Shown here: positions 7,894 through 16,278 of the stretch, in pieces | Layout: every line of letters starts with the position of its first letter | Numbering within the stretch: position 1 is the stretch's first letter | Source: an uncultured Collinsella sp. | Lineage (GTDB): Bacteria; Actinomycetota; Coriobacteriia; Coriobacteriales; Coriobacteriaceae | Length of the DNA: 64,000 nucleotides | Reading direction: 5' to 3' | Assembly (NCBI GenBank): GCA_934643145.1 | Contig: CAKUBM010000005.1 | Coordinates: 1-64,000 of the forward strand | The notes under the pieces: generated by a model | What the model was told of the DNA's origin: nothing | Seen by the model: only the letters and a program-made list of their open reading frames with translations | The model's database searches: none | Position numbers and translations under genes: made by a program

Positions 7894-7899
7894 TACAAT
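7894..7899 (+). promoter_or_regulatory. Possible -10 element of the glycosyltransferase gene
   Basis: TACAAT lies 38 bases before the ATG at 7937, within the 118-base divergent region. No good -35 is seen. Confidence 0.35.
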
Positions 7900-7936
7900 G
7901 ATAAATCCGTATTACAAAGCTGAAGGGGAGTTATCG

Positions 7937-9238
7937 ATGGACCAGGCGCAGACGAGTGACGACGCTCCCCTGCTCACGTACAGCACTCCCCAATCGGAGC
8001 AAACCACGCTCCTGGCTCAGCAAAAACCTCTCGTGACCATCGTGCACGCCTCCGTTGGCTCGGGCCACAAGGCCGCCGCAAATGCGATTGCGCACGCATT
8101 CGACCTCATCCGCGGCACCAATGGCATCCCCGAGGATATTGAGATTGAAGTGCTCGATATCCTTGATTTTGGACGTATTAAATTCGACGGTAATAAGACC
8201 GCGGCTTCTTTTACGGGAGCCACGCGCCCCATTTACGACCTGACCTGGCGATATACGCTTACGGGACATCTTCTCTGGGGTGGCGGAACGGCATGGTCGC
8301 GAATTATGTTCCCCGCCTTCAACGAATATATTCGTAGCCGCAGGCCCATAGCCGTGGTTGCAACGCACATCACAGCAGCCAATGTTGCCGTGGGCGCCCG
8401 CGTAATTACGGGTATCGATTATCCGGTCATCTGCGTACCGACCGACTACGAAGTCGAGGGATGGTGGCCCCACAAGGACACCGATTTATTCTGTGTTGCC
8501 AACGAATTTATGGCCGAAACGCTGCGTCCGCGCAAGGTGCTCGAGACAAAGATTCGCATTACCGGCATTCCTATTCGCGCCGGATTCGACACGGATTACG
8601 ATCGCGAGGAAGAGCTAGCTAAGTTCAACCTCCCCACCGACAAGACCGTCGTGCTGGTAATGGCCGGTGCCAGCTTGCCTCAACCGTACGTTCGCTTTCG
8701 CGCGGAGATGGACCGCACCCTCCCCTTCCTACGCAGCTTCGAAGACATGCACTTTGTCTTTTTGCCGGGCAAAGACACCGAATATGCCACCCGCCTCAAA
8801 ACGCTCTTCGACGCCATGAAGCTCGAAAACGTCACGGTTCTGGACTATGTCGATGATATGGCAGCGCTTATGCACGGCTGCGACCTGGCAATTCTCAAAT
8901 CGGGCGGGCTCACCGTCACCGAGTGCCTATGCGCACATCTGCCGATGATCCTGCTGGGCAAATCATACGGCCAGGAAAAGGCCAACACCACGATGCTCAC
9001 CGGCATGGGCGCCAGCATGCATGTCACCACCGCACGAGAGCTCATCGTGACGTTGCGTCATCTCCACGATCATCCCGAGTCGCTCAAGGCACTGCTCATC
9101 AACGGCGAAGTGCTGCGCCGTCCACGCGCAGCCGAGGACATCGCCATCGCTACCATGGAGCTCGTAGGCAAACCCCAAAAGCGCAAACGAGCCTTCTGCC
9201 GCTTCTACTGGGGAGGAAAGCCCGCGCATATCCGCTAG
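7937..9238 (+). CDS. MGDG synthase/UgtP-like glycosyltransferase (GT28 fold)
   Basis: A 433-residue glycosyltransferase of the monogalactosyldiacylglycerol synthase type. These enzymes move a sugar from a UDP-sugar onto diacylglycerol at the inner membrane face to make glycolipids or lipoteichoic acid anchors. The N-terminal domain carries IVHASVGSGHKAAANAI, the family's glycine-rich loop. The C-terminal half has the nucleotide-sugar site region (ILKSGGLTVTECL and ILLGKSYGQEKANT). GGGGAG precedes the ATG at 7937. Sugar and acceptor are not determined. A basic tail (KPQKRKRAF) may aid membrane contact. Confidence 0.85.
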   Translation: MDQAQTSDDAPLLTYSTPQSEQTTLLAQQKPLVTIVHASVGSGHKAAANAIAHAFDLIRGTNGIPEDIEIEVLDILDFGRIKFDGNKTAASFTGATRPIYDLTWRYTLTGHLLWGGGTAWSRIMFPAFNEYIRSRRPIAVVATHITAANVAVGARVITGIDYPVICVPTDYEVEGWWPHKDTDLFCVANEFMAETLRPRKVLETKIRITGIPIRAGFDTDYDREEELAKFNLPTDKTVVLVMAGASLPQPYVRFRAEMDRTLPFLRSFEDMHFVFLPGKDTEYATRLKTLFDAMKLENVTVLDYVDDMAALMHGCDLAILKSGGLTVTECLCAHLPMILLGKSYGQEKANTTMLTGMGASMHVTTARELIVTLRHLHDHPESLKALLINGEVLRRPRAAEDIAIATMELVGKPQKRKRAFCRFYWGGKPAHIR

Positions 9239-9244
9239 CGTCTT

Positions 9245-9300
9245 AATGTCCGCTTACCTGTGGGAGGCCCCTATATATCATCCCGTGCTCAAACATTCTC
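9245..9300. repeat. Left boundary repeat of the island (inverted copy at 9699-9754)
   Basis: These 56 bases match the reverse complement of 9699-9754 at all but about four positions. The pair bounds the whole island; the right copy ends inside the dut stop codon. Confidence 0.85.
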
Positions 9301-9355
9301 GCTTCGCTGCGAAACTGCGCGCGGGACGATATATAGGGGCCTCCCGCAGGTAAGC
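9252..9355. repeat. Long-armed hairpin repeat, copy 1
   Basis: Arms of 34 bases (9252-9285 and 9322-9355) pair with two mismatches and enclose a 36-base loop containing CAAACATTCTCGC. The loop recurs in reverse orientation in copy 2 with one change, while the outer arm sequences differ. Confidence 0.85.
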
Positions 9356-9436
9356 TGCGTTTACGTACTAGCAGCTATACCAGATTCCCCACCACTAGAA
9401 CCTTCAAAGGCGAAACCTGAAAATATTAATACAGAT

Positions 9437-9479
9437 AGCCGATGCGACAAAGGAGGTATCCCTTTATCGCATCGGCTAA
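9437..9479. repeat. 12-bp hairpin
   Basis: Perfect arms TAGCCGATGCGA (9437-9448) and its complement (9468-9479), with a further AAAGG/CCTTT pairing inside. No T-run follows; function unknown. Confidence 0.6.
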
Positions 9480-9512
9480 CTAGAAAGATTGTTTTATCTC
9501 AAGCATGTAGCC

Positions 9513-9610
9513 CTTTCGCCTGAGCCCCATACATATCATCCCGCGCGCAGTTTCGCAGCGCAGCGAGAATGTTTGAGCACGGGATGATATGTATGGGGTT
9601 CAGGCGAAAG
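9513..9610. repeat. Long-armed hairpin repeat, copy 2 (inverted relative to copy 1)
   Basis: Arms of 31 bases (9513-9543 and 9580-9610) pair with one mismatch. The 36-base loop is the reverse complement of the copy 1 loop with one substitution. The outer arms (CTTTCGCCTGAG) differ from those of copy 1 yet remain self-complementary. Confidence 0.85.
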
Positions 9611-9631
9611 CGGGATCCATGCGCCCCTGCG

Positions 9632-9663
9632 AAGCGAGAATGTTTGAGCATGGAATGATATGT
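9632..9663. repeat. Partial copy of the hairpin repeat
   Basis: GCGAGAATGTTTGAGCATGG and the following GATAT match half of copies 1 and 2 without a complementary partner arm. Confidence 0.7.
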
Positions 9664-9698
9664 GGGAGAGGCAGGCGGGAGGGATACGAGCGCCCCGT

Positions 9699-9754
9699 GA
9701 GAATGTTTGAGCATGGAATGATATATAGGGGCCTCCCACGGGTGAGCGGACATT
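9699..9754. repeat. Right boundary repeat of the island
   Basis: Inverted partner of 9245-9300, with about four differences over 56 bases. Its end overlaps the dut stop codon by two bases. Confidence 0.85.
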
Positions 9755-10196
9755 ACAATACGCCGCTAGAACCGAAACCGCCGGCTCCTCGGTCGGTTTC
9801 GTCTAGCTCTTCTACTTCTATGAGATTGACCGTGGGGACTTCTTGGATGACGAGTTGGGCTATGCGGTCGCCTTTGTTGATTTGGATGTTGTTCGTGGGG
9901 TCTAGGTTAATGAGGATGACTTTGAGTTCTCCTCGGTAGTGGGCGTCGATGAGGCCCGGCGTGTTGACTATAGACAGGCCCTGCTTGATGGCCAAGCCGC
10001 TGCGGGGCTGGACGAAGCCGGCGTAGCCATCGGGCAGAGCGATGGCCAGCCCCGTAGAGACCAGACGGCGTTCGAAGGGCTTCAGGACGCAGTCTTCGTT
10101 GGAGCGTAGATCCAAGCCGGCATCGGTGGGATGGGCGTATTTGGGAAGCTCGACGGTGGGGTCGAGACGCTTTATGTTGACGGTAATGTTGGACAT
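9753..10196 (-). CDS. dut: dUTP diphosphatase
   Basis: A 147-residue trimeric dUTPase that hydrolyses dUTP to dUMP, keeping uracil out of DNA and feeding thymidylate synthesis. All five family motifs are present: [27 protein letters not shown] and the C-terminal [10 protein letters not shown]. The gene follows nrdR after 4 bases, so the two are co-transcribed. With the upstream LysM gene and LexA boxes, this places a nucleotide-pool enzyme in a possible SOS operon. Confidence 0.97.
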   Translation of the reverse strand: MSNITVNIKRLDPTVELPKYAHPTDAGLDLRSNEDCVLKPFERRLVSTGLAIALPDGYAGFVQPRSGLAIKQGLSIVNTPGLIDAHYRGELKVILINLDPTNNIQINKGDRIAQLVIQEVPTVNLIEVEELDETDRGAGGFGSSGVL

Positions 10197-10200
10197 GGAA

Positions 10201-10644
10201 TCACCTTAGCTTGTCGAGCTCTTGCAGAAATTCATCGACGTCTTTGAAATCGCGGTAGACCGAGGCAAAGCGGATGTAGGCCACCTTGTCGATCTTGGCC
10301 AAGCGCTTGAGCACCATGTCACCCAACTCATGGGACGTGACGGCCGTCAGCGTGCGAGAGCGCAACTCGACCTCGATGTCGTCGATAATCTCATTAAGCT
10401 TCTTAGTGTCGATATCGCGCTTGATGGTGGCGCGCATCAAGCCGACGAGCAGCTTATTGCGATCGAACCGCTGCTTGGTTCCGTCTGACTTAATGACCTC
10501 GATTGGGTCTTCGCATCGCTCGAACGTTGTAAAGCGATAGTTACACGAGCAACATTCGCGACGGCGCTTAATGGTGTTATTTGACTCCTGCATACGGGAA
10601 TCAACGACGCGGGTATGTGCCTTGCCGCATTTGGGACAGCGCAT
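10201..10644 (-). CDS. nrdR: Transcriptional repressor NrdR
   Basis: A 147-residue repressor of ribonucleotide reductase genes that senses ATP/dATP through an ATP-cone domain. The N-terminal zinc ribbon has its four cysteines in CPKC and CCSC. The ATP-cone follows ([17 protein letters not shown] and onward). Length and order match the family. It lies between a LysM gene and dut on the same strand, matching the lexA/LysM/nrdR neighbourhood of mycobacteria. A 10-bp inverted repeat can enclose its start codon in the mRNA. Confidence 0.97.
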   Translation of the reverse strand: MRCPKCGKAHTRVVDSRMQESNNTIKRRRECCSCNYRFTTFERCEDPIEVIKSDGTKQRFDRNKLLVGLMRATIKRDIDTKKLNEIIDDIEVELRSRTLTAVTSHELGDMVLKRLAKIDKVAYIRFASVYRDFKDVDEFLQELDKLR

Positions 10645-10680
10645 GGTACCTCCTCTTAAACGATAACAAGGGTACCATGC
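10641..10680 (-). promoter_or_regulatory. Hairpin overlapping the nrdR start codon
   Basis: GCATGGTACC (10641-10650 on the plus strand) is repeated as its perfect complement at 10671-10680. In nrdR mRNA the stem would pair the start codon and part of the ribosome-binding site, with GAGGA at the loop edge. It could restrict nrdR translation if the transcript starts upstream. Confidence 0.55.
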
Positions 10681-10695
10681 GCAGCGCGATAATGA

Positions 10696-11142
10696 TTACG
10701 AACGAGCAGGAACCTTAAGATGCGCACCGGCGGCGAGCGAACCATGCTCCAGATGATTGACGTTACGGATCATGTCGGAAGTCTCTTGCGTGGAAAGGCC
10801 TTCGATTGGATATTCCTCGGCAAGCGACCAAAGAGAATCGCCAGTCTGAACGCGAATGGTCTCGTAAGTAATGTTGGAAACGGACTCGGCATACGCGGCG
10901 TGACGAGCGCTAAAGACCGAAGTAGCGAGGACAAAGAAGAGCGTAAGCGCAACGGCGACAATCGTCGGAACCTTCAGGGCAACGCGGGCCGGCGCGACTA
11001 CAGCCTGCTGATTGCGAGCAGGCTTTACGGTCAAAGGTTGAATGCCGGAGCGGCCACCCTGAACAACCGCAAAAGTGGGTTCTGCAGGCGTCTCGAGCTT
11101 AAGGGCGAGGTTTCCCTGGACCATATTCGTTGCGTTCATCAT
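10696..11142 (-). CDS. LysM-domain membrane protein, YneA/Rv2719c-like division-inhibitor candidate
   Basis: A 148-residue protein with a cytoplasmic N-terminus, one membrane segment (IVAVALTLFFVLATSVF) and an outward LysM domain (IRVQTGDSLWSLAEEYP through HLKVPARS). Small LysM membrane proteins divergent from lexA, YneA in Bacillus and Rv2719c in mycobacteria, block division during the SOS response. Position, size and layout here are the same, so that function is inferred. The start is one of two adjacent ATGs; the second has better spacing from GGAG. Three LexA boxes lie upstream. nrdR and dut follow on the same strand. Confidence 0.8.
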   Translation of the reverse strand: MMNATNMVQGNLALKLETPAEPTFAVVQGGRSGIQPLTVKPARNQQAVVAPARVALKVPTIVAVALTLFFVLATSVFSARHAAYAESVSNITYETIRVQTGDSLWSLAEEYPIEGLSTQETSDMIRNVNHLEHGSLAAGAHLKVPARS

Positions 11143-11209
11143 GTTCTCCTCTCGCGTGTTTTGCTGAGAACAGTTTTATCAAGCCGCGCGGACAAAAATG
11201 TCTAGCGCG

Positions 11210-11279
11210 AGAACGAATGTTCGGTTATTATTATCTTCGAACAGTTGTTCCTGTCAAGCAAAATTCGAACATTTGTTTG
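11210..11279. promoter_or_regulatory. Three LexA (SOS) boxes in the lexA/LysM divergent region
   Basis: GAACGAATGTTC (11211-11222), CGAACAGTTGTTCC (11238-11251) and CGAACATTTGTTTG (11266-11279) match the Bacillus/actinobacterial LexA consensus CGAAC-N4-GTTCG closely. They lie between the two divergent starts, so LexA should repress both itself and the LysM operon. Confidence 0.9.
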
Positions 11280-11302
11280 ACATGGGTAGAGAGGATGCCC
11301 TG

Positions 11303-11947
11303 ATGGCTCGCAAAATTACCAAGCGTCAGCAGCAAATTTACGACTTCATCAAGGAATATCAGCAGGAGAAGGGTTATCCGCCCAGCGTGCGCGAGATGGC
11401 TTCTGCCGTGGGCCTTTCCTCCCCAAGCACCGTGCACGCCCATCTCTCTGCCCTGGAGGCGCGCGGGCTGCTCAAGCGCGATGCCACCAAGCCGCGCGCC
11501 CTGGAACTCTTTAACGAGGACGGTTCCTCTGTCTCAATTTCTAAATCTGACGAGCCCACCGCACCTCGCGGAACGGTCTCGCTACCGCTCGTTGGTCGCG
11601 TCGCGGCTGGGATCCCCATTCTGGCCGAGCAGAATATCGAAGACACGTTTACTATCCCGACCGAAATCGCCACTGATCAGGGTTCCTTTATCCTTGAGGT
11701 GCATGGGAGCTCAATGATCAATGTCGGCATCTTCAATGGCGATTACATCATCGTCCGTGAACAAAAGAGTGCCATGAACGGCGAAATTGTCGTGGCCATG
11801 ATTGATGGTTCGGCGACCGTCAAGACGTTCTACAAGGAGCAGGGGCGTGTGCGCTTGCAGCCCGAGAACGACACCATGGAACCTATCTATGCAACGAATC
11901 CCGTTATCCTGGGCAAAGTCGTCGGCTTGATGCGCCGGTTCTCGTAA
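11303..11947 (+). CDS. lexA: SOS repressor LexA
   Basis: A 214-residue repressor that self-cleaves when RecA filaments form. The N-terminal winged helix (PSVREMASAVGLSSPSTVHAH) binds SOS boxes. The cleavage site is Ala102-Gly103 (RVAAGIP). Ser137 (GSSM) and Lys174 (TVKTF) form the catalytic dyad. The ATG at 11303 is preferred because AGAGAGG precedes it; an ATG 21 bases upstream also exists. The stop codon overlaps the next gene's ATG by one base (TAATG). Confidence 0.97.
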   Translation: MARKITKRQQQIYDFIKEYQQEKGYPPSVREMASAVGLSSPSTVHAHLSALEARGLLKRDATKPRALELFNEDGSSVSISKSDEPTAPRGTVSLPLVGRVAAGIPILAEQNIEDTFTIPTEIATDQGSFILEVHGSSMINVGIFNGDYIIVREQKSAMNGEIVVAMIDGSATVKTFYKEQGRVRLQPENDTMEPIYATNPVILGKVVGLMRRFS

Positions 11948-12651
11948 TGCAAAAACGCATAACCATATTTGATACCGTCCGCGGGTTTACGATGATTTCT
12001 ATGGCAGGTTTTCACGCTTGCTATGATCTCGCCTACCTGTACGGCTGGGATATGCCCTGGTTTACCCAGTCAGTCTTTCAAGACATCTGGCGCGCCAGCA
12101 TCAGCTGGGTATTTTTGTTTATCGCCGGTTGGATGTGCACCCTTTCGCGCAACAATATCAAACGTGCCGCCAAATACGCCTTAGCAGCACTCGTTGTCTG
12201 GTTGGCAACAACACTTGTCTCAGTCGACGATTCGGTTAATTTTGGCATCATCTACTGCATGGCCGCATGCACCGGCATCGTAGCGTTGACCGATCCCGTC
12301 CTTAAGAAGATAACGGCGAGATGGGGCATGCCCCTATGCCTTATGTTGTTCGCAATCACCTGGAGCATCCCCAAAACGATCTACCCTGTCCCCTACCTGG
12401 CGTGGCTGGGATTTCCGAGCCCTGGGTTTATCTCAGGTGATTACTACCCCATCATCCCGTTTATCTTTATGTATCTTGCAGGATACTTCGCCGCACACAT
12501 AGCGCAGGGAATCGATAAGACCGTCCCTAGCTGGGCCTACGCCAACCCCCTGCCGGCGCTCGCCAGCCTTGGACGTCACGCTCTCCCCTTTTATCTGCTG
12601 CATCAGCCCATCATTCTGGGCATTTTGGAGCTCGTCTACTCGGTGCGATAA
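11947..12651 (+). CDS. DUF1624 / heparan-alpha-glucosaminide N-acetyltransferase-like membrane protein
   Basis: A 234-residue polytopic membrane protein. It opens with ITIFDTVRGFTMISMAGFH, the conserved first helix of this acyltransferase family. About seven hydrophobic segments follow and it ends with a LPFYLLHQP helix. Members are predicted to transfer acyl groups across the membrane to sugars; substrates are unknown. It is translationally coupled to lexA (TAATG), so it should be made with LexA. Its 3' end overlaps the convergent hflX gene by 16 bases. Confidence 0.8.
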   Translation: MQKRITIFDTVRGFTMISMAGFHACYDLAYLYGWDMPWFTQSVFQDIWRASISWVFLFIAGWMCTLSRNNIKRAAKYALAALVVWLATTLVSVDDSVNFGIIYCMAACTGIVALTDPVLKKITARWGMPLCLMLFAITWSIPKTIYPVPYLAWLGFPSPGFISGDYYPIIPFIFMYLAGYFAAHIAQGIDKTVPSWAYANPLPALASLGRHALPFYLLHQPIILGILELVYSVR

Positions 12652-13925
12652 CGCTCGAGCCGCGGTGCAATACGAGCCGGCAACTTCGCCACAATGCGAA
12701 CGCCGTCCTCGAGATATTCCTCATGCAGAAGGGTTCCCTGCTCATGCACCAGCGTGATGAGAGCGCCCTCACGATACGGGATATCAGCGGAGAGCAACAC
12801 ATCGGTGGCAGCTGCCTCGCGAGCAATCCGGTCGACGAGATCGTCGAGCCCCTCGCCCGTTTGGGCCGAGAACAGAACGGCCTCCGGATAGCGACGACGG
12901 AAACTCAATCGATCGACGCTATCGAGAAGATCGATTTTATTGAATACGGTCAGCGTTAAACGCTCTCCGGCGCCGATCTCATCAAGCACGCGGTCGACAG
13001 CCTCCAGCTGCCGCTCATAGTCCTCGTCAGACGCATCTACGACTTTGAGAATTAGATCGGCACCCAAAACCTCGGACAGCGTCGATTTAAAGGCATCGAC
13101 CAGACCATGGGGCAGCTTTTGAATAAAGCCGACGGTATCGGTAATCGTCATGCCGCGACCGCCGGGCAGACGATACGAACGCGTCGTCGGGTCGAGCGTA
13201 GCAAACAGCTTGTCCTGCGAAAGTACCGTAGAGCCGGTCAGACGATTGAGTAACGTCGATTTACCGGCATTGGTATAACCGGCTAACGCGACGCGAAACG
13301 CCGGTGACTCAATGCGGCTCTTGGATTGAACATCGCGACGCTGTTCAACCTGCTTGAGCTCACGACGAAGCGCAGCGATCTTATTACGAATGAGGCGACG
13401 GTCGACCTCGAGCTGACTTTCGCCCTGACCAAAACGTGAGCCGATGCCGCCGCGCGTCTGCTCCTTGGCGAGATGGCTCCACATGCCACGCAGGCGAGGC
13501 AACAAATATTGAAGCTGTGCCAGCTGTACCTGCAGGCGTCCCTCACGCGTCTGAGCATGCAGGCCAAAGATATCCAGGATCAGTGCTGTACGATCGATAA
13601 TCTTTACCGGCTCGCCCACGGCTTTCTCCAAATAGGATTGCTGCGAGGGGGTCAGGTCGTCGTCAAAAATAACGACATCGGCATCCATGCGATGCACCAG
13701 GCCGCACAGCTCTTCAACCTTACCAGAACCGATAAACGATTTAGGATACGGCTTTACCAAACGCTGCGACAAGCGTGCCACGCACCGGGCACCAGCTGTG
13801 TGGGCAAGACGCTCCAGCTCATCAAGCGAGCGATCGAGCGGCCATGCATTGTCGCGCCACTCAACACCAACTAAAATGGCACGCTCGGGCTCGGGTGCCG
13901 TGGGAACAAGGGGGAAACAGGCCAT
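12636..13925 (-). CDS. hflX: Ribosome-associated GTPase HflX
   Basis: A 429-residue GTPase that binds the 50S subunit and helps split or rescue stalled ribosomes. The N-terminal HflX domain includes FIGSGKVEEL and the Gly/Arg segment TRGGIGSRFGQGE. The G domain has P-loop GYTNAGKST (residues 216-224), DTVGF and NKIDLL. The ATG overlaps the miaA stop by one base (TAATG), giving tight coupling with miaA, as hflX follows miaA in many bacteria. Confidence 0.95.
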   Translation of the reverse strand: MACFPLVPTAPEPERAILVGVEWRDNAWPLDRSLDELERLAHTAGARCVARLSQRLVKPYPKSFIGSGKVEELCGLVHRMDADVVIFDDDLTPSQQSYLEKAVGEPVKIIDRTALILDIFGLHAQTREGRLQVQLAQLQYLLPRLRGMWSHLAKEQTRGGIGSRFGQGESQLEVDRRLIRNKIAALRRELKQVEQRRDVQSKSRIESPAFRVALAGYTNAGKSTLLNRLTGSTVLSQDKLFATLDPTTRSYRLPGGRGMTITDTVGFIQKLPHGLVDAFKSTLSEVLGADLILKVVDASDEDYERQLEAVDRVLDEIGAGERLTLTVFNKIDLLDSVDRLSFRRRYPEAVLFSAQTGEGLDDLVDRIAREAAATDVLLSADIPYREGALITLVHEQGTLLHEEYLEDGVRIVAKLPARIAPRLERYRTE

Positions 13926-14863
13926 TAGGCAGCCTCAATACGATGCAGGATATCCTCAACGACCTCATCGATCGTACATTCATCCATATCAAACCACACG
14001 ATACGGTCATCGCGCTTAAACCACGAAAGCTGACGCTTGGCATAACGACGCGAACGCATCTTAACGAGTTCGCGGGCCTCATCCATGCTCATCACGCCAT
14101 TGAAAGCATCAATGATCTCTTTATAGCCAATTGCCTGCATCGACGTCAGGGCATCTCCCAGACCCTGGGCCATAAGACCGCGGACCTCATCGACAAGACC
14201 CTGCTCAAACATCAGATCGACGCGCAGATTAATGCGTTCGTAGAGCACCTCGCGATTACGCGTCAGACCAAACCATAGGGCATGATAATGCTCGCGCGGA
14301 ACACTAAACTGACTTTTTTGCTGTGCATAGGAGATACCATCATCATGCATCTCGAGCGCACGAATCACACGGCGCACGTTATGGGGATGAATAACAGCAG
14401 CCGATTCTGGATCGCGCTCGGCAAGCAAGGCATGCAGTTCTTCCTCGCCAATACGCTCGGCAAGCTCCTGATAGCCCGCACGGCGATCGTCCTCAAGTTC
14501 ACCCGAGGGAAAGTCCATCTCATCGAGGGCTGCCTTGAGATATAGCCCCGTACCTCCGCAAAAAACCGGCAGGCAACCCGAACCAAGGAGACGTTCAACA
14601 TGCGCGCGAGCGTCTGCCTGATAAAGCGCAGCAGAATATGCCACACCCGGCTCTACAATGTCGACGAGACGCAGCGGCACCGTGCACTCATCGGGTGCCA
14701 TCTTTGCGGTACCGATGTCCATGCCGCGATAGATTTGCATCGCATCGCACGACAGCACTTCGGACGAAAGACGAGCTGCCAAACGGTCGGCAACATCACT
14801 CTTACCAACCGCCGTCGGACCGACGATCGCAACGGCGGAAAGACCTGCCCCGGGAGAAACCAT
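13925..14863 (-). CDS. miaA: tRNA dimethylallyltransferase
   Basis: A 312-residue enzyme that adds a dimethylallyl group to A37 of tRNAs reading UNN codons. The P-loop GPTAVGKS is at the N-terminus, with SCDAMQIYRGMDIGTAK and the VFCGGTGLYLKA segment typical of MiaA. It overlaps miaB upstream and hflX downstream by one base each, so the three genes are translated from one message. MiaB next to it performs the following methylthiolation of the same base. Confidence 0.97.
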   Translation of the reverse strand: MVSPGAGLSAVAIVGPTAVGKSDVADRLAARLSSEVLSCDAMQIYRGMDIGTAKMAPDECTVPLRLVDIVEPGVAYSAALYQADARAHVERLLGSGCLPVFCGGTGLYLKAALDEMDFPSGELEDDRRAGYQELAERIGEEELHALLAERDPESAAVIHPHNVRRVIRALEMHDDGISYAQQKSQFSVPREHYHALWFGLTRNREVLYERINLRVDLMFEQGLVDEVRGLMAQGLGDALTSMQAIGYKEIIDAFNGVMSMDEARELVKMRSRRYAKRQLSWFKRDDRIVWFDMDECTIDEVVEDILHRIEAA

Positions 14864-16239
14864 TAGCGCGGCTCGCCCACAACGGAGCCGGACAAATACC
14901 AGGTCTTGGCAACGTCAACGTCAACATCAACGATCTTGCCAACAAGCTGATCGATGCTGTAACCCTCGGGGATAGGTGCATGCACGGTCTGATTCTTGGG
15001 ACTCTTGCCCAGCAGGACCGCGTCGTTCTTTTTACTCGTTCCCTCAATGAGCGCCGGAACCACAGTATGAAGCTCACCCTGGTTATACTCGTGTGCCGTG
15101 GTCTCGATAACCTTAACCAGGCGATTGAAACGCTCGAGAATAACCTCATGCGGCGTAGGATCGTCAATCTCGGCGGCCGGGGTACCGGCACGCTTGGAAT
15201 AGATGAAGGTATAGGCCTGAGCATAGCCGACCGTCTCGGCAAGCGAGAGCGTCTGCTCAAAGTCTTCTTCAGTCTCGCCCGGGAAGCCAACGATAATGTC
15301 GGTCGAGAGCGCGATATCGGGCATGCGGTTGCGAATGCGATCGACAAGGCCCAGATAGTCCTCGCGTGTATAACGGCGATTCATCTCTTTGAGGATCCGC
15401 GTCGAACCGGACTGGACGGCCAAGTGCAGCTGCGGCATAACGGCGGGCGTCTCGGCCATGGCATCGATGGTCTCGGGCAACAGGTCCTTGGGATGCGAAG
15501 ACGTAAAGAAGATGCGCTCCACGCCCGTATCGCCCACGGCACGCAGCAGATCGGCAAAACGCGGCTTGCCAAACAGATCGCGACCATATGAGTTAACGTT
15601 TTGGCCCAGCAGCGTAATCTCACGCACGCCCTGGCGCACCAAACCGGTCACCTCGTCGACAATCTCCTCGAAGGGGCGGCTCTTTTCGCGACCGCGCACG
15701 TACGGCACGATACAATAGGTGCAGAAATTATTGCAGCCCGTCATGATGGGCACCCAGGCGTGATACTGAGTCTCGCGATGCCACGGCATGCTCATGGCGT
15801 CCGTATCCTCATGCTCATTGGTGCGGATATGACGCTTACCATCGAGGAACGCCTCGGCAATGAGCTCGGCCACATGCGCGATGGAATGAGTGCCAAAGAT
15901 GACATTGACGTTATCGACGTTGGTGAGCAGGCCCTCGCCATCGCGCTGCGCGATGCAGCCACCAACGGCAACCACGCGCTTGCCCGAAGGCGAAGGCGGC
16001 AGGCTTTTGCAGGAATTGCACTGACCGTACAGGCGAGTATCGGCGGCCTCGCGCACGCAGCACGTCATGAAGACAACGATATCGGCATGCGCAGGATCGA
16101 GCGCCATGAGGCAGCCATACGAATCAAGCAGACCGCTCACGCGCTCAGAGTCGTGCTGATTCATCTGGCAGCCAAAGGTGCGGATAAAGTAGGTTTTACC
16201 GGTAAGAATATCGCGTACGGAACGCTGGTCCATGTGCAT
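14863..16239 (-). CDS. miaB: tRNA-2-methylthio-N6-dimethylallyladenosine synthase
   Basis: A 458-residue radical-SAM methylthiotransferase completing ms2i6A37 in tRNA. The N-terminal UPF0004 domain supplies three cysteines for one [4Fe-4S] cluster (first in FGCQMNQHD). The radical-SAM cluster is bound by CNNFCTYC, followed by VPYVRGREKSRP. A TRAM domain ends the protein. Two near start codons (16239 and 16233) are possible. It is the first gene of the miaB-miaA-hflX unit and one of three methylthiotransferases in the window. Confidence 0.96.
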   Translation of the reverse strand: MHMDQRSVRDILTGKTYFIRTFGCQMNQHDSERVSGLLDSYGCLMALDPAHADIVVFMTCCVREAADTRLYGQCNSCKSLPPSPSGKRVVAVGGCIAQRDGEGLLTNVDNVNVIFGTHSIAHVAELIAEAFLDGKRHIRTNEHEDTDAMSMPWHRETQYHAWVPIMTGCNNFCTYCIVPYVRGREKSRPFEEIVDEVTGLVRQGVREITLLGQNVNSYGRDLFGKPRFADLLRAVGDTGVERIFFTSSHPKDLLPETIDAMAETPAVMPQLHLAVQSGSTRILKEMNRRYTREDYLGLVDRIRNRMPDIALSTDIIVGFPGETEEDFEQTLSLAETVGYAQAYTFIYSKRAGTPAAEIDDPTPHEVILERFNRLVKVIETTAHEYNQGELHTVVPALIEGTSKKNDAVLLGKSPKNQTVHAPIPEGYSIDQLVGKIVDVDVDVAKTWYLSGSVVGEPR

Positions 16240-16278
16240 AAGTCCTAACGATGGGGAGCGAAACGAGGCAAGCAGAAG

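Larger units (their letters stand above)
9239..9752. other. Intergenic island made of hairpin repeats
   Basis: About 510 bases between the glycosyltransferase and dut genes with no credible gene. It is built from two complete and two partial copies of one repeat family, listed separately, plus one unrelated hairpin (9437-9479). Short frames that read YHSMLKHS repeatedly are translations of the repeat and are not taken as genes. Confidence 0.8.

Noticed and set aside
9499..9753. Minus-strand frames reading YHSMLKHS repeatedly
   Set aside because: They translate the hairpin repeat island; the peptide repetition follows from DNA repeats and no ribosome-binding site is present.
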